Part shown: in pieces, positions 1 through 7,301 of the stretch | Numbering within the stretch: the stretch's first letter is position 1 | Layout of the letters: each line of letters begins with the position of its first letter | Program-made: the position numbers and the translations under genes | NCBI GenBank assembly: GCA_002509495.1 | Contig: DAEV01000110.1 | Span: forward strand, 4,912 to 20,071 | Direction: 5' to 3' | From: Methanolinea sp. UBA473 | GTDB lineage: Archaea > Halobacteriota > Methanomicrobia > Methanomicrobiales > Methanospirillaceae | DNA length: 15,160 nucleotides | Notes under the pieces: generated by a model | Seen by the model: only the letters and a program-made list of their open reading frames with translations | The model's database searches: none | Told to the model about the DNA's origin: nothing

Positions 1-487
1 CCCCCACAAGGACCGAGAGTGCCTGAGCGGTCCCTCCCGCACTCCGGATGGGGCCGGCATAGTAGATCTTCAGGTACTCGGAGCCGTCGTCGTTCTTCCC
101 CACCCCCACCTTCGCGATCCCCTCCGTGGGTGCCGCCACTACCCCTTCCGTAAGGACGGCCATGGCAGTACGAATCGCATGGTCGAGGATCTCTTCGTTG
201 GTACGCTCCCCGAATTTCCTCTGGACGAAATCCTCGCCAATCCGGAGGGCGACCTCCTCTCTCGACATCTGCCCCTCGAGATCCCTGATACGGGATGCAA
301 GGCCCCTGATCGAAAGGAGAGCCTCAACCCTGTCGGCAAGATCGCTGGCAACCGGGATCTCCACGACCGTGCGGGGGTCCATCCCCTCCGCCCGTGCCTT
401 CCTGGCCACCTCCATGGCCAGGGAAAGCCCTTCCTCGAGGTGTTTTAAGTATTCCTCCATCTCCGGGGAACAGTGAAGCATTACCAT
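1..487 (-). CDS. polC: DNA polymerase D (Pol II) large subunit DP2, N-terminal part, cut by window edge
   Basis: Reading leftward from 487, the frame is open for 162 codons to the window edge. It encodes the N-terminus of DP2, the catalytic subunit of the archaeal family-D replicative polymerase, which works with the small exonuclease subunit DP1 and PCNA at the fork. The diagnostic stretch lies near the cut end: EGVVAAPTEGIAKVGVG, then LKIYYAGPIRSAGGTAQALS, which is nearly invariant in euryarchaeal DP2. DP2 proteins are usually well over 1,000 residues, so most of the gene is outside. The start chosen is ATG at 487-485, because GGTGA lies 8 bases upstream; in-frame ATGs at 481 and 460 are alternatives. 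The 152 bases between this start and the HEAT gene at 640 hold no gene that I can support; a weak TATA-like CATATCC sits near 520-526. Family assignment is firm, the start is less so. Confidence 0.9.
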   Translation of the reverse strand, partial: MVMLHCSPEMEEYLKHLEEGLSLAMEVARKARAEGMDPRTVVEIPVASDLADRVEALLSIRGLASRIRDLEGQMSREEVALRIGEDFVQRKFGERTNEEILDHAIRTAMAVLTEGVVAAPTEGIAKVGVGKNDDGSEYLKIYYAGPIRSAGGTAQALSVLVG

Positions 488-639
488 GTGAGTGGTCACC
501 CGGGGACTTATTGGTTCGGATATGGACGGGGAGGATGTCTTCCGGGCCATGCAGGTTCGATCCCGCCAACCCGGGGGTCGCATTTCCAATGGAGATTTTC
601 AGGTATCTGTGATACGGGACTGTCTCCGCAGGGCAACGT

Positions 640-1179
640 TTACTGTTCCTTCCCGGACCCGGGAGGTGTGCCCACTTCTCCCTTCATCGATTCCATCATT
701 GCAGCGAGTCCCGGTTCCCCCATCCTCCAAAGGGTAAGGGAGGCGCATTCCCTCATGATCGGATCGTCACCCGAGAACATGGTTTTTAAGGGCTCGAGGG
801 CCGGACCCCCAATCCGGCAGAGGGCCTCCGCGAGGTACCCGCGCAGATCGGGATCCGCGTCCCGGAATTCCCGTATGAGCGGAGCTACCGCGGATTCCCC
901 CAGATGACCCAGCGCCGCTGCTGCGTAACGGCGGAAGTCTGCCGCCTTTGTGATCCTCATCTCCCCAATCAGGGGATCGATTGCACCCGGCCCGATCTTC
1001 ACGAGGGCGACCGCAAGATACCACCGCACGTCATTATCCCTGGTATCCTTCAATGCATCCACCAGGAGAGAAATCGCGTCCTCTCCTGCTTCCGCCAGCC
1101 TGCGCACCGATTCCCTCCGGGCGGAGAGATCCCCCCCGCGGATGAGGTCGATGAGTGCCTGGATTTCAGATTTTTTCAT
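640..1179 (-). CDS. HEAT-repeat (PBS-lyase type) protein, 179 residues
   Basis: This small soluble protein is built almost entirely of HEAT-like repeats of about 31 residues. Recurrent units such as VRWYLAVALVKIGPGAIDPL, FRRYAAAALGHLGESAVAPL and LRGYLAEALCRIGGPALEPL are visible, about five in all. Such repeats form a curved helical scaffold for protein contacts; no catalytic motif is seen. The start chosen is ATG at 1179 (MKKSEIQAL), with GGGAG just upstream; the frame stays open to 1263, but that extension is Arg/Gly-rich and overlaps the MscS gene. With this start the gene overlaps the 3' end of the MscS gene by 14 bases, so its translation is probably coupled to the channel. An interaction with the channel or with DUF432 is inference. 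The partner cannot be read from the sequence. Confidence 0.85.
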   Translation of the reverse strand: MKKSEIQALIDLIRGGDLSARRESVRRLAEAGEDAISLLVDALKDTRDNDVRWYLAVALVKIGPGAIDPLIGEMRITKAADFRRYAAAALGHLGESAVAPLIREFRDADPDLRGYLAEALCRIGGPALEPLKTMFSGDDPIMRECASLTLWRMGEPGLAAMMESMKGEVGTPPGSGKEQ

Positions 1180-2005
1180 AGGTCTCCCTCCCCCGGTTCC
1201 GGATATCCCGGGGAAAACTAACCACCCTCTGCGGGTAGGGGATCTCGATTCCTTCCTTCTCAAGGGCCAGTTTGATCTTCCACAGCATCTCCGTCCTCAC
1301 CGACCACCACACCTTGGAGGGGGCCCAGATGAACACCCGGAGGTTCACGCTCGAGTCGGCAAGCGTATCCACAAAGACGCTCGGAGAAGGGTGTTTGAGC
1401 ACGAAGGGATGATCATCCAGGAGCTTCCGTATGATACGGATTGCGGCGTCCGCATCCGAGTGGTATCCGATCCCGATGATATATTCGAACCTCCTGGCCA
1501 CGTTGACGACATAATTGGTGATATCGGATGTGAAAACCTTCTCGTTGGGGATCCGCACATAGATCCCTTCATGCGTTTTGACGATGGTGGAAAGGATCCG
1601 GATCTCGTCCACCGTCCCGGTAATATCCTCGATCTGGATACTGTCGCCCGGCTTGATGGGACGCTCCAGAACGAGGAAGAGGCCGGAGCCGAAGTTGGAT
1701 ACAATTTTCTGACTGGCGAACGCGATCACGATGCCGATGGTCCCACCAATGACCAGCATGTCCGCGAGATTGATATCAAACGTGGGGAGTGCCAGATACA
1801 CCCCGATCAGGAGGATGATCAGCTGGATGACTTTGACGAGGTTACTCAGCTCCGCGGGCTGGATCCTGTCGCAAAAGGACTTTTTCAGATAGTAGGCAAC
1901 GACCCTGGCAATCACGATCGTAATTACCACAGAGATTGCGAAGATCAGGAGGTCGAGGAGGGTCACGGTGCCGAATACCTCGCTGGCCAGGACGTCGGCG
2001 GTCAT
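1166..2005 (-). CDS. mscS: MscS-family small-conductance mechanosensitive channel, 279 residues
   Basis: This encodes a short three-helix MscS-type channel that opens under membrane tension to release solutes during hypo-osmotic shock. Membrane segments lie at about residues 15-40, 55-76 and 82-113. The third is the pore-lining Gly/Ala-rich helix and runs into the family signature QKIVSNFGSGLFLVLERPIK, followed by PGD and the beta-domain motif YVRIPNEKVF (149-158). The remaining part to 279 fits the cytoplasmic alpha/beta vestibule. Its ATG overlaps the DUF432 stop in an ATGA junction, and its own 3' end overlaps the start of the small HEAT gene, so the three genes are probably co-transcribed and translationally coupled. 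Length matches compact archaeal members. The family call is firm; gating properties and ion preference cannot be read. Confidence 0.93.
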   Translation of the reverse strand: MTADVLASEVFGTVTLLDLLIFAISVVITIVIARVVAYYLKKSFCDRIQPAELSNLVKVIQLIILLIGVYLALPTFDINLADMLVIGGTIGIVIAFASQKIVSNFGSGLFLVLERPIKPGDSIQIEDITGTVDEIRILSTIVKTHEGIYVRIPNEKVFTSDITNYVVNVARRFEYIIGIGYHSDADAAIRIIRKLLDDHPFVLKHPSPSVFVDTLADSSVNLRVFIWAPSKVWWSVRTEMLWKIKLALEKEGIEIPYPQRVVSFPRDIRNRGRETYEKI

Positions 2006-2715
2006 GAGTCTCCCACCCCGTATTCCATGAGGAAGGACGGTTTTTCATGGATCAGACTCCTCCTGGAGGAGATGAGACGGATGGACTGCTTCATCCCCTC
2101 CTCGAGCGGCCGTTCAAGAACCCTGGTCTCCGCCATCATCCGTGAGTATACGTCCATCTCGGCCTTCATGGATACCCTGGATCCGTAGAAGAGGTGCATG
2201 GTGGATTGCTCGAAGACTGCCCGGGATACCTCCACCCACCCTTGCCCGCAGTTATGCATAGCGATCTCCATAACCCCCTCCTTTATGCGATCCGTCCCCG
2301 GAATTGTGTCAGACACTTCGGCCTCGATATGCCGCGTGATGAATCCCTTCTCGGGCGTTCCGTACAGGGAATATTTCTGTTTCGTGAGGGTGAAGACATC
2401 CAGCAGATCGTACCCGTCCGCTGCTTCCAGGAATACCCCGACATCGACGGGAAATACCGTGTAGATCTTCACCGTGGACCCGGGTTCGAGGACAATCGGG
2501 GTGAAATGGAATTCGATCATCCCGGTCACGTTATGGGGAAGGGATACGGGTTCTACCGGATTAATCACGATTCTCCCCTCCCGGTTCCCGATCATCTTCC
2601 TGCAATCGTCTCCGGGAACGACCCGATGATAATAGGAATACCGATCGCCCGGTTCTATGGAGAGGAACACGTCCCCCCGTCTGAACTCGAAGGGGTATTT
2701 ATGGATCCCGAACAC
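2002..2715 (-). CDS. DUF432 family protein, partner gene of MscS
   Basis: The protein resembles the archaeal DUF432 family, which has no established biochemical function and in methanogens is often encoded beside MscS channels. Family-like stretches are VFGIHKYPFEF at the N-terminus and INPVEPVSLPHNVTGMIEF, LEPGSTVKIYTVFPVDVGVF further on. No signal peptide or membrane helix is evident, so a cytosolic all-beta regulator of the channel is plausible but inferred. The frame extends upstream to ATG 2829 and GTG 2865, but bases 2716-2830 are visibly more AT-rich, the extra residues do not look like the family, and a TATA-like element sits about 28 bases before GTG 2715. I therefore favour a GTG start at 2715 (237 residues), perhaps on a leaderless transcript. 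The 3' end overlaps mscS as ATGA, indicating coupled translation. Confidence 0.72.
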   Translation of the reverse strand: MFGIHKYPFEFRRGDVFLSIEPGDRYSYYHRVVPGDDCRKMIGNREGRIVINPVEPVSLPHNVTGMIEFHFTPIVLEPGSTVKIYTVFPVDVGVFLEAADGYDLLDVFTLTKQKYSLYGTPEKGFITRHIEAEVSDTIPGTDRIKEGVMEIAMHNCGQGWVEVSRAVFEQSTMHLFYGSRVSMKAEMDVYSRMMAETRVLERPLEEGMKQSIRLISSRRSLIHEKPSFLMEYGVGDS

Positions 2716-2738
2716 AGACAGATGATGGCCCCCGGAAA

Positions 2739-2746
2739 TTAAAATA
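2739..2746 (-). promoter_or_regulatory. TATA box upstream of DUF432-mscS-HEAT operon
   Basis: On the minus strand the sequence is TATTTTAA in an AT-rich patch flanked by GC-rich DNA. Its centre is about 28 bases before GTG 2715, the usual archaeal distance from TATA box to transcription start. This would give a leaderless mRNA beginning at that GTG. The call rests only on spacing and composition. Confidence 0.4.
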
Positions 2747-2839
2747 CTTGTTCGGTCCGGGTGAAACTCCGATAAATTCACGGATCTCAAATTAGAGGAA
2801 TGCACTTTCTCCAGGTGCAGGAATCCCATGGGGGTGATC

Positions 2840-4006
2840 TTACACCTCGAACTTTCGCCTCCCACCTCCCTTCATTGCGGAAACGATGGCAGCCCGGGTT
2901 TCCGGCAGAGTCCTGTCGAGGAGGCGGTGTACCGACTCCCTCATACTCCGGTCGGGCAGTTCCGAGAGGGCTTCCGCTGCCCTCCTCAGATCGCCGGCGT
3001 CCATGCCCTCCATTTCGTGCAGGAGGCGGAGGATCGCAGGATCCCCCATTCCCGAAAGGGAGGCGAGTGCCTCGGCCAGAACCTCATCGTCCGGGTCCCG
3101 GATTGCCCCGACAAGGGGATCGATCCCCCGTGGGTCACCGATCTTTCCCAGCGCATATGCTGCGCCCCATCGGGTGGCCGGCCCGCCCTCTTCGAGAGCC
3201 CGGACCAGCGGGTCCAGGGCGCCTGCCCCAAACCGGCTGACCGCGTAGGCTGCACGGCTCCGCACGAACCTGTCATCCTCGGAAAAAAGCGAGATCAGAG
3301 CATCCACGGAAGAAGGATCCCCAATCTCCCCAAGGGCAATGGCTGCCATCCAGCGGACGTCGTCATCGGGATGAGACAGGACCCTGACCAGGGACGGGAC
3401 CGACGGAGACCCTATCCTGGCCAGAGCCTCGGCCGCCTTCCATCGAACCCCTGCATAACGATCCCCGGTAAGAGAATTCATGAGAGGCTCGACGGCGGAT
3501 GGATCCCGGAGTTCTCCCAGCGCTTCCGCAGCCTGGTACTGGATCCCGGCATCCTTATGCCTGAGCGCACGTATGAGGGCCCGGACATCTCCTTCCTCCT
3601 TGATCTTCTTCACATTGGGAGGCAGGGGAATCAGGGCTTTCCATTCCCGGAGTCCGACCCGGGGACTTTTGGAAAGGTCACAGGACGAACCGGAGCCGGC
3701 TTTCTCCTCTTCCCTGCGGAGATGGTCCATCACCGCCCCGATCACCAGGGCAACGATCACGAACATGAGAGCCCGGGCCGCGGACTCTGTGCCGGGAGCG
3801 CCTGTGAGAGCCCAGCTGGAGAGGAAGTGAACTCCGCCGAGCAGGACGGCGACCGCTACCGCCCGTTTTCCATACCAGACTGAGGCCAGGACGATTGGGA
3901 TGTAAAAGAAGTGTGTATAGACGACCCCGATCCGAAGGGACCAGTGAACGTAAGCCTCGAGGAACAGGCACGCCCCCACGAGGAGCGCCAGTGCAGCGAG
4001 CTTCAT
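2840..4006 (-). CDS. Four-helix membrane sensor domain fused to HEAT repeats, 388 residues
   Basis: Residues 1-95 contain four hydrophobic helices (about 2-20, 25-45, 48-66, 77-95). The segment RIGVVYTHFFYIPIVLASVW resembles the membrane input module found at the N-terminus of many methanogen PAS/histidine kinases. After a short polar linker, residues 135-388 are seven to eight HEAT/PBS-lyase-type repeats such as IQYQAAEALGELRDPSAVEP and VRWMAAIALGEIGDPSSVDA. There is no kinase, HD or GGDEF output, so the HEAT solenoid itself appears to be the output, perhaps a docking platform. I chose ATG 4006 because AAGGA lies 8 bases upstream; ATG 4045 would add 13 residues and could be used if transcription starts further up. 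The gene ends 124 bases before the DUF432 start that I prefer, on the same strand. Function is unknown. Confidence 0.8.
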   Translation of the reverse strand: MKLAALALLVGACLFLEAYVHWSLRIGVVYTHFFYIPIVLASVWYGKRAVAVAVLLGGVHFLSSWALTGAPGTESAARALMFVIVALVIGAVMDHLRREEEKAGSGSSCDLSKSPRVGLREWKALIPLPPNVKKIKEEGDVRALIRALRHKDAGIQYQAAEALGELRDPSAVEPLMNSLTGDRYAGVRWKAAEALARIGSPSVPSLVRVLSHPDDDVRWMAAIALGEIGDPSSVDALISLFSEDDRFVRSRAAYAVSRFGAGALDPLVRALEEGGPATRWGAAYALGKIGDPRGIDPLVGAIRDPDDEVLAEALASLSGMGDPAILRLLHEMEGMDAGDLRRAAEALSELPDRSMRESVHRLLDRTLPETRAAIVSAMKGGGRRKFEV

Positions 4007-4057
4007 TCGGTCCGTCCTTGTGGGGTCAGGGTCCGTCAATACCATCCGTGGAGGATA

Positions 4058-4081
4058 TTGATAAAACCGTTGATAAATCCA
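4058..4081 (-). promoter_or_regulatory. Tandem 12-bp TATA-like repeat upstream of sensor-HEAT gene
   Basis: On the plus strand two adjacent 12-mers read ttgataaaaccg and ttgataaatcca. On the minus strand they give TTTATCAA and TTTTATCAA, both TATA-like. Starts 26 bases downstream would fall near 4048 and 4036, which would serve ATG 4045 and ATG 4006 respectively. They may be twin promoters, or one promoter with an adjacent operator copy. No regulator is identified. Confidence 0.4.
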
Positions 4082-4159
4082 CCGGAGGAGGCTGCCTGCC
4101 CCACGGGAGGACTTCTTCGTCCTATTCCGACCAATTCTCTTGCGGGATAAGCCCGGAGA

Positions 4160-5326
4160 TCATGACCCGGTGGCCACCCGGATGCATTCGTCGGTGGTCC
4201 CGAGCCTGACGGCCCCGCCGCACATGTTGGGAACGTAAAAGAACGCTTTTCCGCTATTGACCATGATCGCACGATGCTTCTCCATCGCGGGTGAAACCAC
4301 CATGCAGGTATCGGAATATACCCTTGCCCCGCTCCGTTCGATAATCGCGACCTCCTCCCGGTGCCGGTCGATCACGCCCCGGGCAGAAAAAATATAGAGA
4401 GGGATAATCACCTTCTTTCCATCAAGAAGCGCTGCAATACGCGAAAGTTCGGCGGGTGAGCAGTGAGGACACCCGAGAGCCACTGCATCGACCGGTATCT
4501 CCCTCCCAAAGTCGTCCAGTTCCCGGACTCCAATCGTGATCTCCTCCAGGCCGGCCGTATCGAACCGGAATATCCTTGCATCCGGGGTAATCTCATCGAC
4601 GTGGAAGAGGGCGACCGCCCCCGTGGCTGCCATGGCAGCCCCAAGTGCCTTCAATTGTTCTCTTCCCGGCCGGATCCCACGGAAGAGCGGGATACGGCTC
4701 CCTGCCAGTTCGCCCACCCTGTACCCGAGGGCACCGTAATGGGCCATCTCCATCCCTTCTCCGGCTCCCTCGACCCGGATGACAAGTCCGGGTTTCCTGT
4801 TCGGGATCAGGTGCAGGCCATACTCGGGAGTCAGGCCCACAATGGCAGCTGCGAGGGCGCTTGGCCCCCCCTCCCGGTTTGTCCGGGCACCGATAACGGA
4901 ATTGGCATACGCGACCGCGGAGGACTCGGACCAGGCCAGGTGATCCCCGTAACGGGTAATCGTGAGATAGTAAGGGGTGCATGTACATTCGAGGGCGACC
5001 CCGAGATTCCGGTAGGCACCGACCACCGCCTCCTGAGCCCTTGCAAACTCAGGCGTGATCCCCATCTCCCTCCACCGGGAAAGGTCCATCCCCACCGGGT
5101 TAAGCACAGTTGGTACGGAGACCCGGGCTTTGAGTCCCTCCAGCCATTCCAGTCCGAACCTCCCTATTGTCTTGTAAGAGGCCCCGCTCACCTGGGCGCT
5201 CCGGATTGGGATCAGCCGTTCCGCGCCGTACACCTTCCCGAGAGCGACCAGGATCTCCATCATCTTCTGGCGGGTTTCCCCCTCCTCACCCGCCATCACC
5301 CGTTCCTCTTCCGGAGTCAGATGCAT
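4160..5326 (-). CDS. Aconitase X catalytic domain: phosphomevalonate dehydratase large subunit
   Basis: This 388-residue protein belongs to the AcnX (DUF521) family. In archaea this family supplies the large subunit of mevalonate-5-phosphate dehydratase, an iron-sulfur enzyme making trans-anhydromevalonate 5-phosphate in the modified archaeal mevalonate pathway. Visible landmarks are SGASYKTIGRFGLEWLE (47-63), the Cys pair ECTCTPYY (113-120), the Ser/Asn/Arg-rich YANSVIGARTNREGGPSAL (140-158), GCPHCSP (285-291), DTCMVVSPAM (339-348) and the C-terminal NSGKAFFYVPNMCGGAVRLG. These supply candidate cluster ligands. The start is ATG 5326, 4 bases after the UbiD-family stop, so the two genes form an operon. 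The small subunit (DUF126-like) is not adjacent and must be elsewhere if the enzyme is complete. The assignment to this pathway rests on the UbiD neighbour; cis-3-hydroxyproline dehydratase relatives are the alternative and are less likely here. Confidence 0.9.
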   Translation of the reverse strand: MHLTPEEERVMAGEEGETRQKMMEILVALGKVYGAERLIPIRSAQVSGASYKTIGRFGLEWLEGLKARVSVPTVLNPVGMDLSRWREMGITPEFARAQEAVVGAYRNLGVALECTCTPYYLTITRYGDHLAWSESSAVAYANSVIGARTNREGGPSALAAAIVGLTPEYGLHLIPNRKPGLVIRVEGAGEGMEMAHYGALGYRVGELAGSRIPLFRGIRPGREQLKALGAAMAATGAVALFHVDEITPDARIFRFDTAGLEEITIGVRELDDFGREIPVDAVALGCPHCSPAELSRIAALLDGKKVIIPLYIFSARGVIDRHREEVAIIERSGARVYSDTCMVVSPAMEKHRAIMVNSGKAFFYVPNMCGGAVRLGTTDECIRVATGS

Positions 5327-5330
5327 AACT

Positions 5331-6566
5331 CTACCAACACGCCCGCCGGAACTCGTCTTCCCTACCCCGGACCATGGTGGCGTCCAGGCCTACCTTCACG
5401 TTGGTGCCGTCGCCCAGGCGTGAGGGGTCCAGGGAAGACCCCCGGACGCCTGTGACTACCATGATGTCCTGGTCCCCGCGCACGCGGGTGGCGATGGCGA
5501 ACTCCACCTCCTCCGGATCGGCAGGGTCGATATCCTCGTCCACCACCACCACGTGTTTTAATGAGGTGTGCGCTGCGAACGCAGCCATCATGGCGTTCTT
5601 TGCGTCGCCCTGCGTGCTCTTCTTAATCTGGATTACCGCGTGGAGATACCCGCACCCTCCGGTGGTAAGCACGACATTCCGCACCTCGGTCACTCCCGAA
5701 ACAGCCTTGAAGATGATCGGTTCGTACGGGACTCCCATCAGGATCCGGTGTTCGTTCCCGCCGGGGAGAATGCTGTGGTAAATGAAGTCTTTTTCCAGGT
5801 GCATCCCGGTAAAGTGGATCACAGGCTGAACCCGGACGCTGTCATACGTTCCCGTGATGTCCACGAACGGTCCTTCCGGGGCAGTTTCCGTCCCTATGTA
5901 GCCTTCCAGGACGACCTCCGCCTCAGGTACAAGCACCCCGTTCCCGCACTGGTGCACCCTGATCTCTCCTCCAAGGATCTCGGCGGCAAAAGGAAGTTCC
6001 ATTCCCTTCGGAACACGTGTACAGCTGGCGAATGTAACCGCGGGGTGTACTCCTATTGCTACGGCGACGGGAAGACGGTCCCCCCTGGCCAGCGCCTCCT
6101 GGTGCAGGACGTAGGTATGGCGCCCCTCCACCAGCCGCGCGGCCACCCGCTGACCGTCAAGGATGAGCATCCTGTGGATGGACGCATTCTCGATGCCCTG
6201 GTATCGTGAGAATACGATCCCCGCCGTGAGGTATTTACCCGCATCCCCGGGGAAGAATTTTATGGCGGGGATCCGGGAGAGATCGGGCGGTTTCGTGGAC
6301 AGGGTTCCCTCCCTGACAACGCTCCCCTGGTATCCTGCCTGGGAGAAACGCTTACCTACGTCGGCCTCCCCGACGCCGAGGGCGAGAGCGAGGGATCTGC
6401 GGGTGGCAGTCACGTTCATCACCGTCCTCCCCTGCGGTGTCTTGTGGAAAAAAAGCAGCTTGTTCGTGCCGCTGGCCATCTTCGGCATGGCGAACTCCCC
6501 TGAGAGGGGCTCTTCGATATCGGCCACCTCACCGATCTCCCTCATCTTCTCGAGAAACTCACGCAT
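5331..6566 (-). CDS. UbiD-family decarboxylase, probable anhydromevalonate phosphate decarboxylase
   Basis: This 411-residue protein is a clear UbiD-family decarboxylase, which needs prenylated FMN. Family landmarks in order are ENASIHRM (126-133), ARLVEGRHTYVLHQEA (143-158), VPKGMELPFAAEILGGE (185-201), the acidic active-site segment VPEAEVVLEG (213-222), APEGPFVDITGTYD (229-242) and VVVVDEDIDPADPEEVEFAI toward the C-terminus. Next to the AcnX gene, the likely reaction is decarboxylation of trans-anhydromevalonate phosphate to isopentenyl phosphate for ether-lipid isoprenoids. A menaquinone or aromatic-acid role is less likely. The start chosen is ATG 6566, with GGAG 8 bases upstream and a TATA box giving a leader of about 20 bases; the in-frame ATG at 6590 has no ribosome site and lies at or before the predicted transcript start. 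A UbiX-type prenyltransferase must be encoded outside the window. Confidence 0.9.
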   Translation of the reverse strand: MREFLEKMREIGEVADIEEPLSGEFAMPKMASGTNKLLFFHKTPQGRTVMNVTATRRSLALALGVGEADVGKRFSQAGYQGSVVREGTLSTKPPDLSRIPAIKFFPGDAGKYLTAGIVFSRYQGIENASIHRMLILDGQRVAARLVEGRHTYVLHQEALARGDRLPVAVAIGVHPAVTFASCTRVPKGMELPFAAEILGGEIRVHQCGNGVLVPEAEVVLEGYIGTETAPEGPFVDITGTYDSVRVQPVIHFTGMHLEKDFIYHSILPGGNEHRILMGVPYEPIIFKAVSGVTEVRNVVLTTGGCGYLHAVIQIKKSTQGDAKNAMMAAFAAHTSLKHVVVVDEDIDPADPEEVEFAIATRVRGDQDIMVVTGVRGSSLDPSRLGDGTNVKVGLDATMVRGREDEFRRACW

Positions 6567-6574
6567 CCCACCAA

Positions 6575-6616
6575 CTCCTAAATCAAGCATAGGTGGGAAC
6601 TACCGGAAGATAAATC
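6575..6616 (-). promoter_or_regulatory. TATA box and ribosome binding site of the UbiD-AcnX operon
   Basis: On the minus strand ATTTATC (6615-6609) is followed about 46 bases later by ATG 6566. The predicted transcript start is near 6586. GGAG at 6578-6575 sits 8 bases before the ATG. Together they favour the 6566 start over 6590. Confidence 0.5.
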
Positions 6617-6644
6617 CACAAGCCGTCCCTCCCGGCTGCGGAGA

Positions 6645-6652
6645 GGAAAAAT
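6645..6652 (-). terminator. Candidate poly-T terminator after the small membrane protein gene
   Basis: About 15 bases after the stop of the 6667-7110 gene, the minus strand reads TATTTTTCCTC. Euryarchaeal transcription commonly ends at short T runs without a hairpin. The run also separates this gene from the UbiD promoter at 6609-6615. Confidence 0.35.
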
Positions 6653-6666
6653 AGGAGACAGCCCTT

Positions 6667-7110
6667 TCAGGTGCGGGGAGGATTATAGAAACGGAACCGG
6701 AACTCGGCTTCCTCGAGAACTTTTGCACTGGCCGGGTCCAGGTCTCTCCGGGCTGCCCGCATGAGGTTATTCAGGATGTTCAACTGCTTGAGAATCTCAA
6801 AGTCGCCGTCCTTTGACTCGTTGAAGAAGTCCAGCAGCTCGTTCACACGCACGAGGACTTCGGGGGATGCCACGAGGTTAAGGCGGTTTAAGGTGAACGC
6901 CATGCGCCGCTTTCCCTGGTCGAGTTTATACTCGTCGCCCCCGGCCGCATTTAATTCGGTAATGGCATGGAACAGCTCGTCGTAGACTTTCAGCTTGGTA
7001 CGGCTCTGCACCAGTCGCAGTCCCCGGGCTTCGATATAAAGATACGCTCCGCATACGGCGCAAGCGACGCCGATCACCCCGATCGTGACAATAATCCAGT
7101 ATTCCAGCAA
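6667..7110 (-). CDS. Small single-helix membrane protein of unknown function, 147 residues
   Basis: I do not recognise a family. Residues 3-25 form one hydrophobic helix (WIIVTIGVIGVACAVCGAYL), leaving a positively charged, probably cytosolic remainder. That remainder (about 30-147) is predicted to be mostly helical, with charged and Leu-rich stretches such as LVRVNELLDFFNESKDGDFE and LKQLNILNNLMRAARRDLDP. It may form a helical bundle or coiled coil. The start is TTG at 7110, supported by GAGGGGG about 7-10 bases upstream and a TATA-like element near 7151; no better ATG exists before the membrane helix. It is flanked by its own promoter and a T-run, so it is probably monocistronic. A structural or regulatory membrane role is only a guess. 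Confidence 0.7.
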   Translation of the reverse strand: MLEYWIIVTIGVIGVACAVCGAYLYIEARGLRLVQSRTKLKVYDELFHAITELNAAGGDEYKLDQGKRRMAFTLNRLNLVASPEVLVRVNELLDFFNESKDGDFEILKQLNILNNLMRAARRDLDPASAKVLEEAEFRFRFYNPPRT

Positions 7111-7146
7111 AGGATGACCCCCTCGCTCTGTGTTGGGTTTTTCCGT

Positions 7147-7155
7147 TCATAAATG
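7147..7155 (-). promoter_or_regulatory. TATA-like element for the small membrane protein gene
   Basis: The minus strand reads CATTTATGA about 41 bases before the TTG start at 7110. This predicts a transcript start near 7125, just upstream of or within the GAGGGGG ribosome site. The rest of the 191-base gap (7111-7301) shows no gene or hairpin that I can support. Confidence 0.35.
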
Positions 7156-7301
7156 TTGTTCATTACGTCTGGGCTTTCATCTGGGGAGAGCACCCGGGTG
7201 AAGGTTCATCCTTTTCAGGCGGAGTCATTCCGACTTCCGGATACTTATTGTCAGGAAACGACCCGGCGGCCGTGACAGCGGTGAATCCACGGAGGATGCG
7301 T

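Noticed and set aside
500..580. tRNA-like T-arm (GGTTCGATCC at 554-563) with CCGGG stretches on both sides
   Set aside because: The T stem has two mismatches, no acceptor 5' strand pairs with the bases after it, and no anticodon loop with T33 and a purine at 37 can be drawn in the right place.
950..2188. Plus-strand open frame of 412 codons
   Set aside because: It lies antisense to MscS, HEAT and DUF432 genes, its product is Asp/His/Gly-rich without family resemblance, and the minus-strand genes have clear motifs.
2828..3883. Plus-strand open frame of 351 codons
   Set aside because: Antisense shadow of the sensor-HEAT gene; low-complexity Pro/Gly/Arg composition and no motif.
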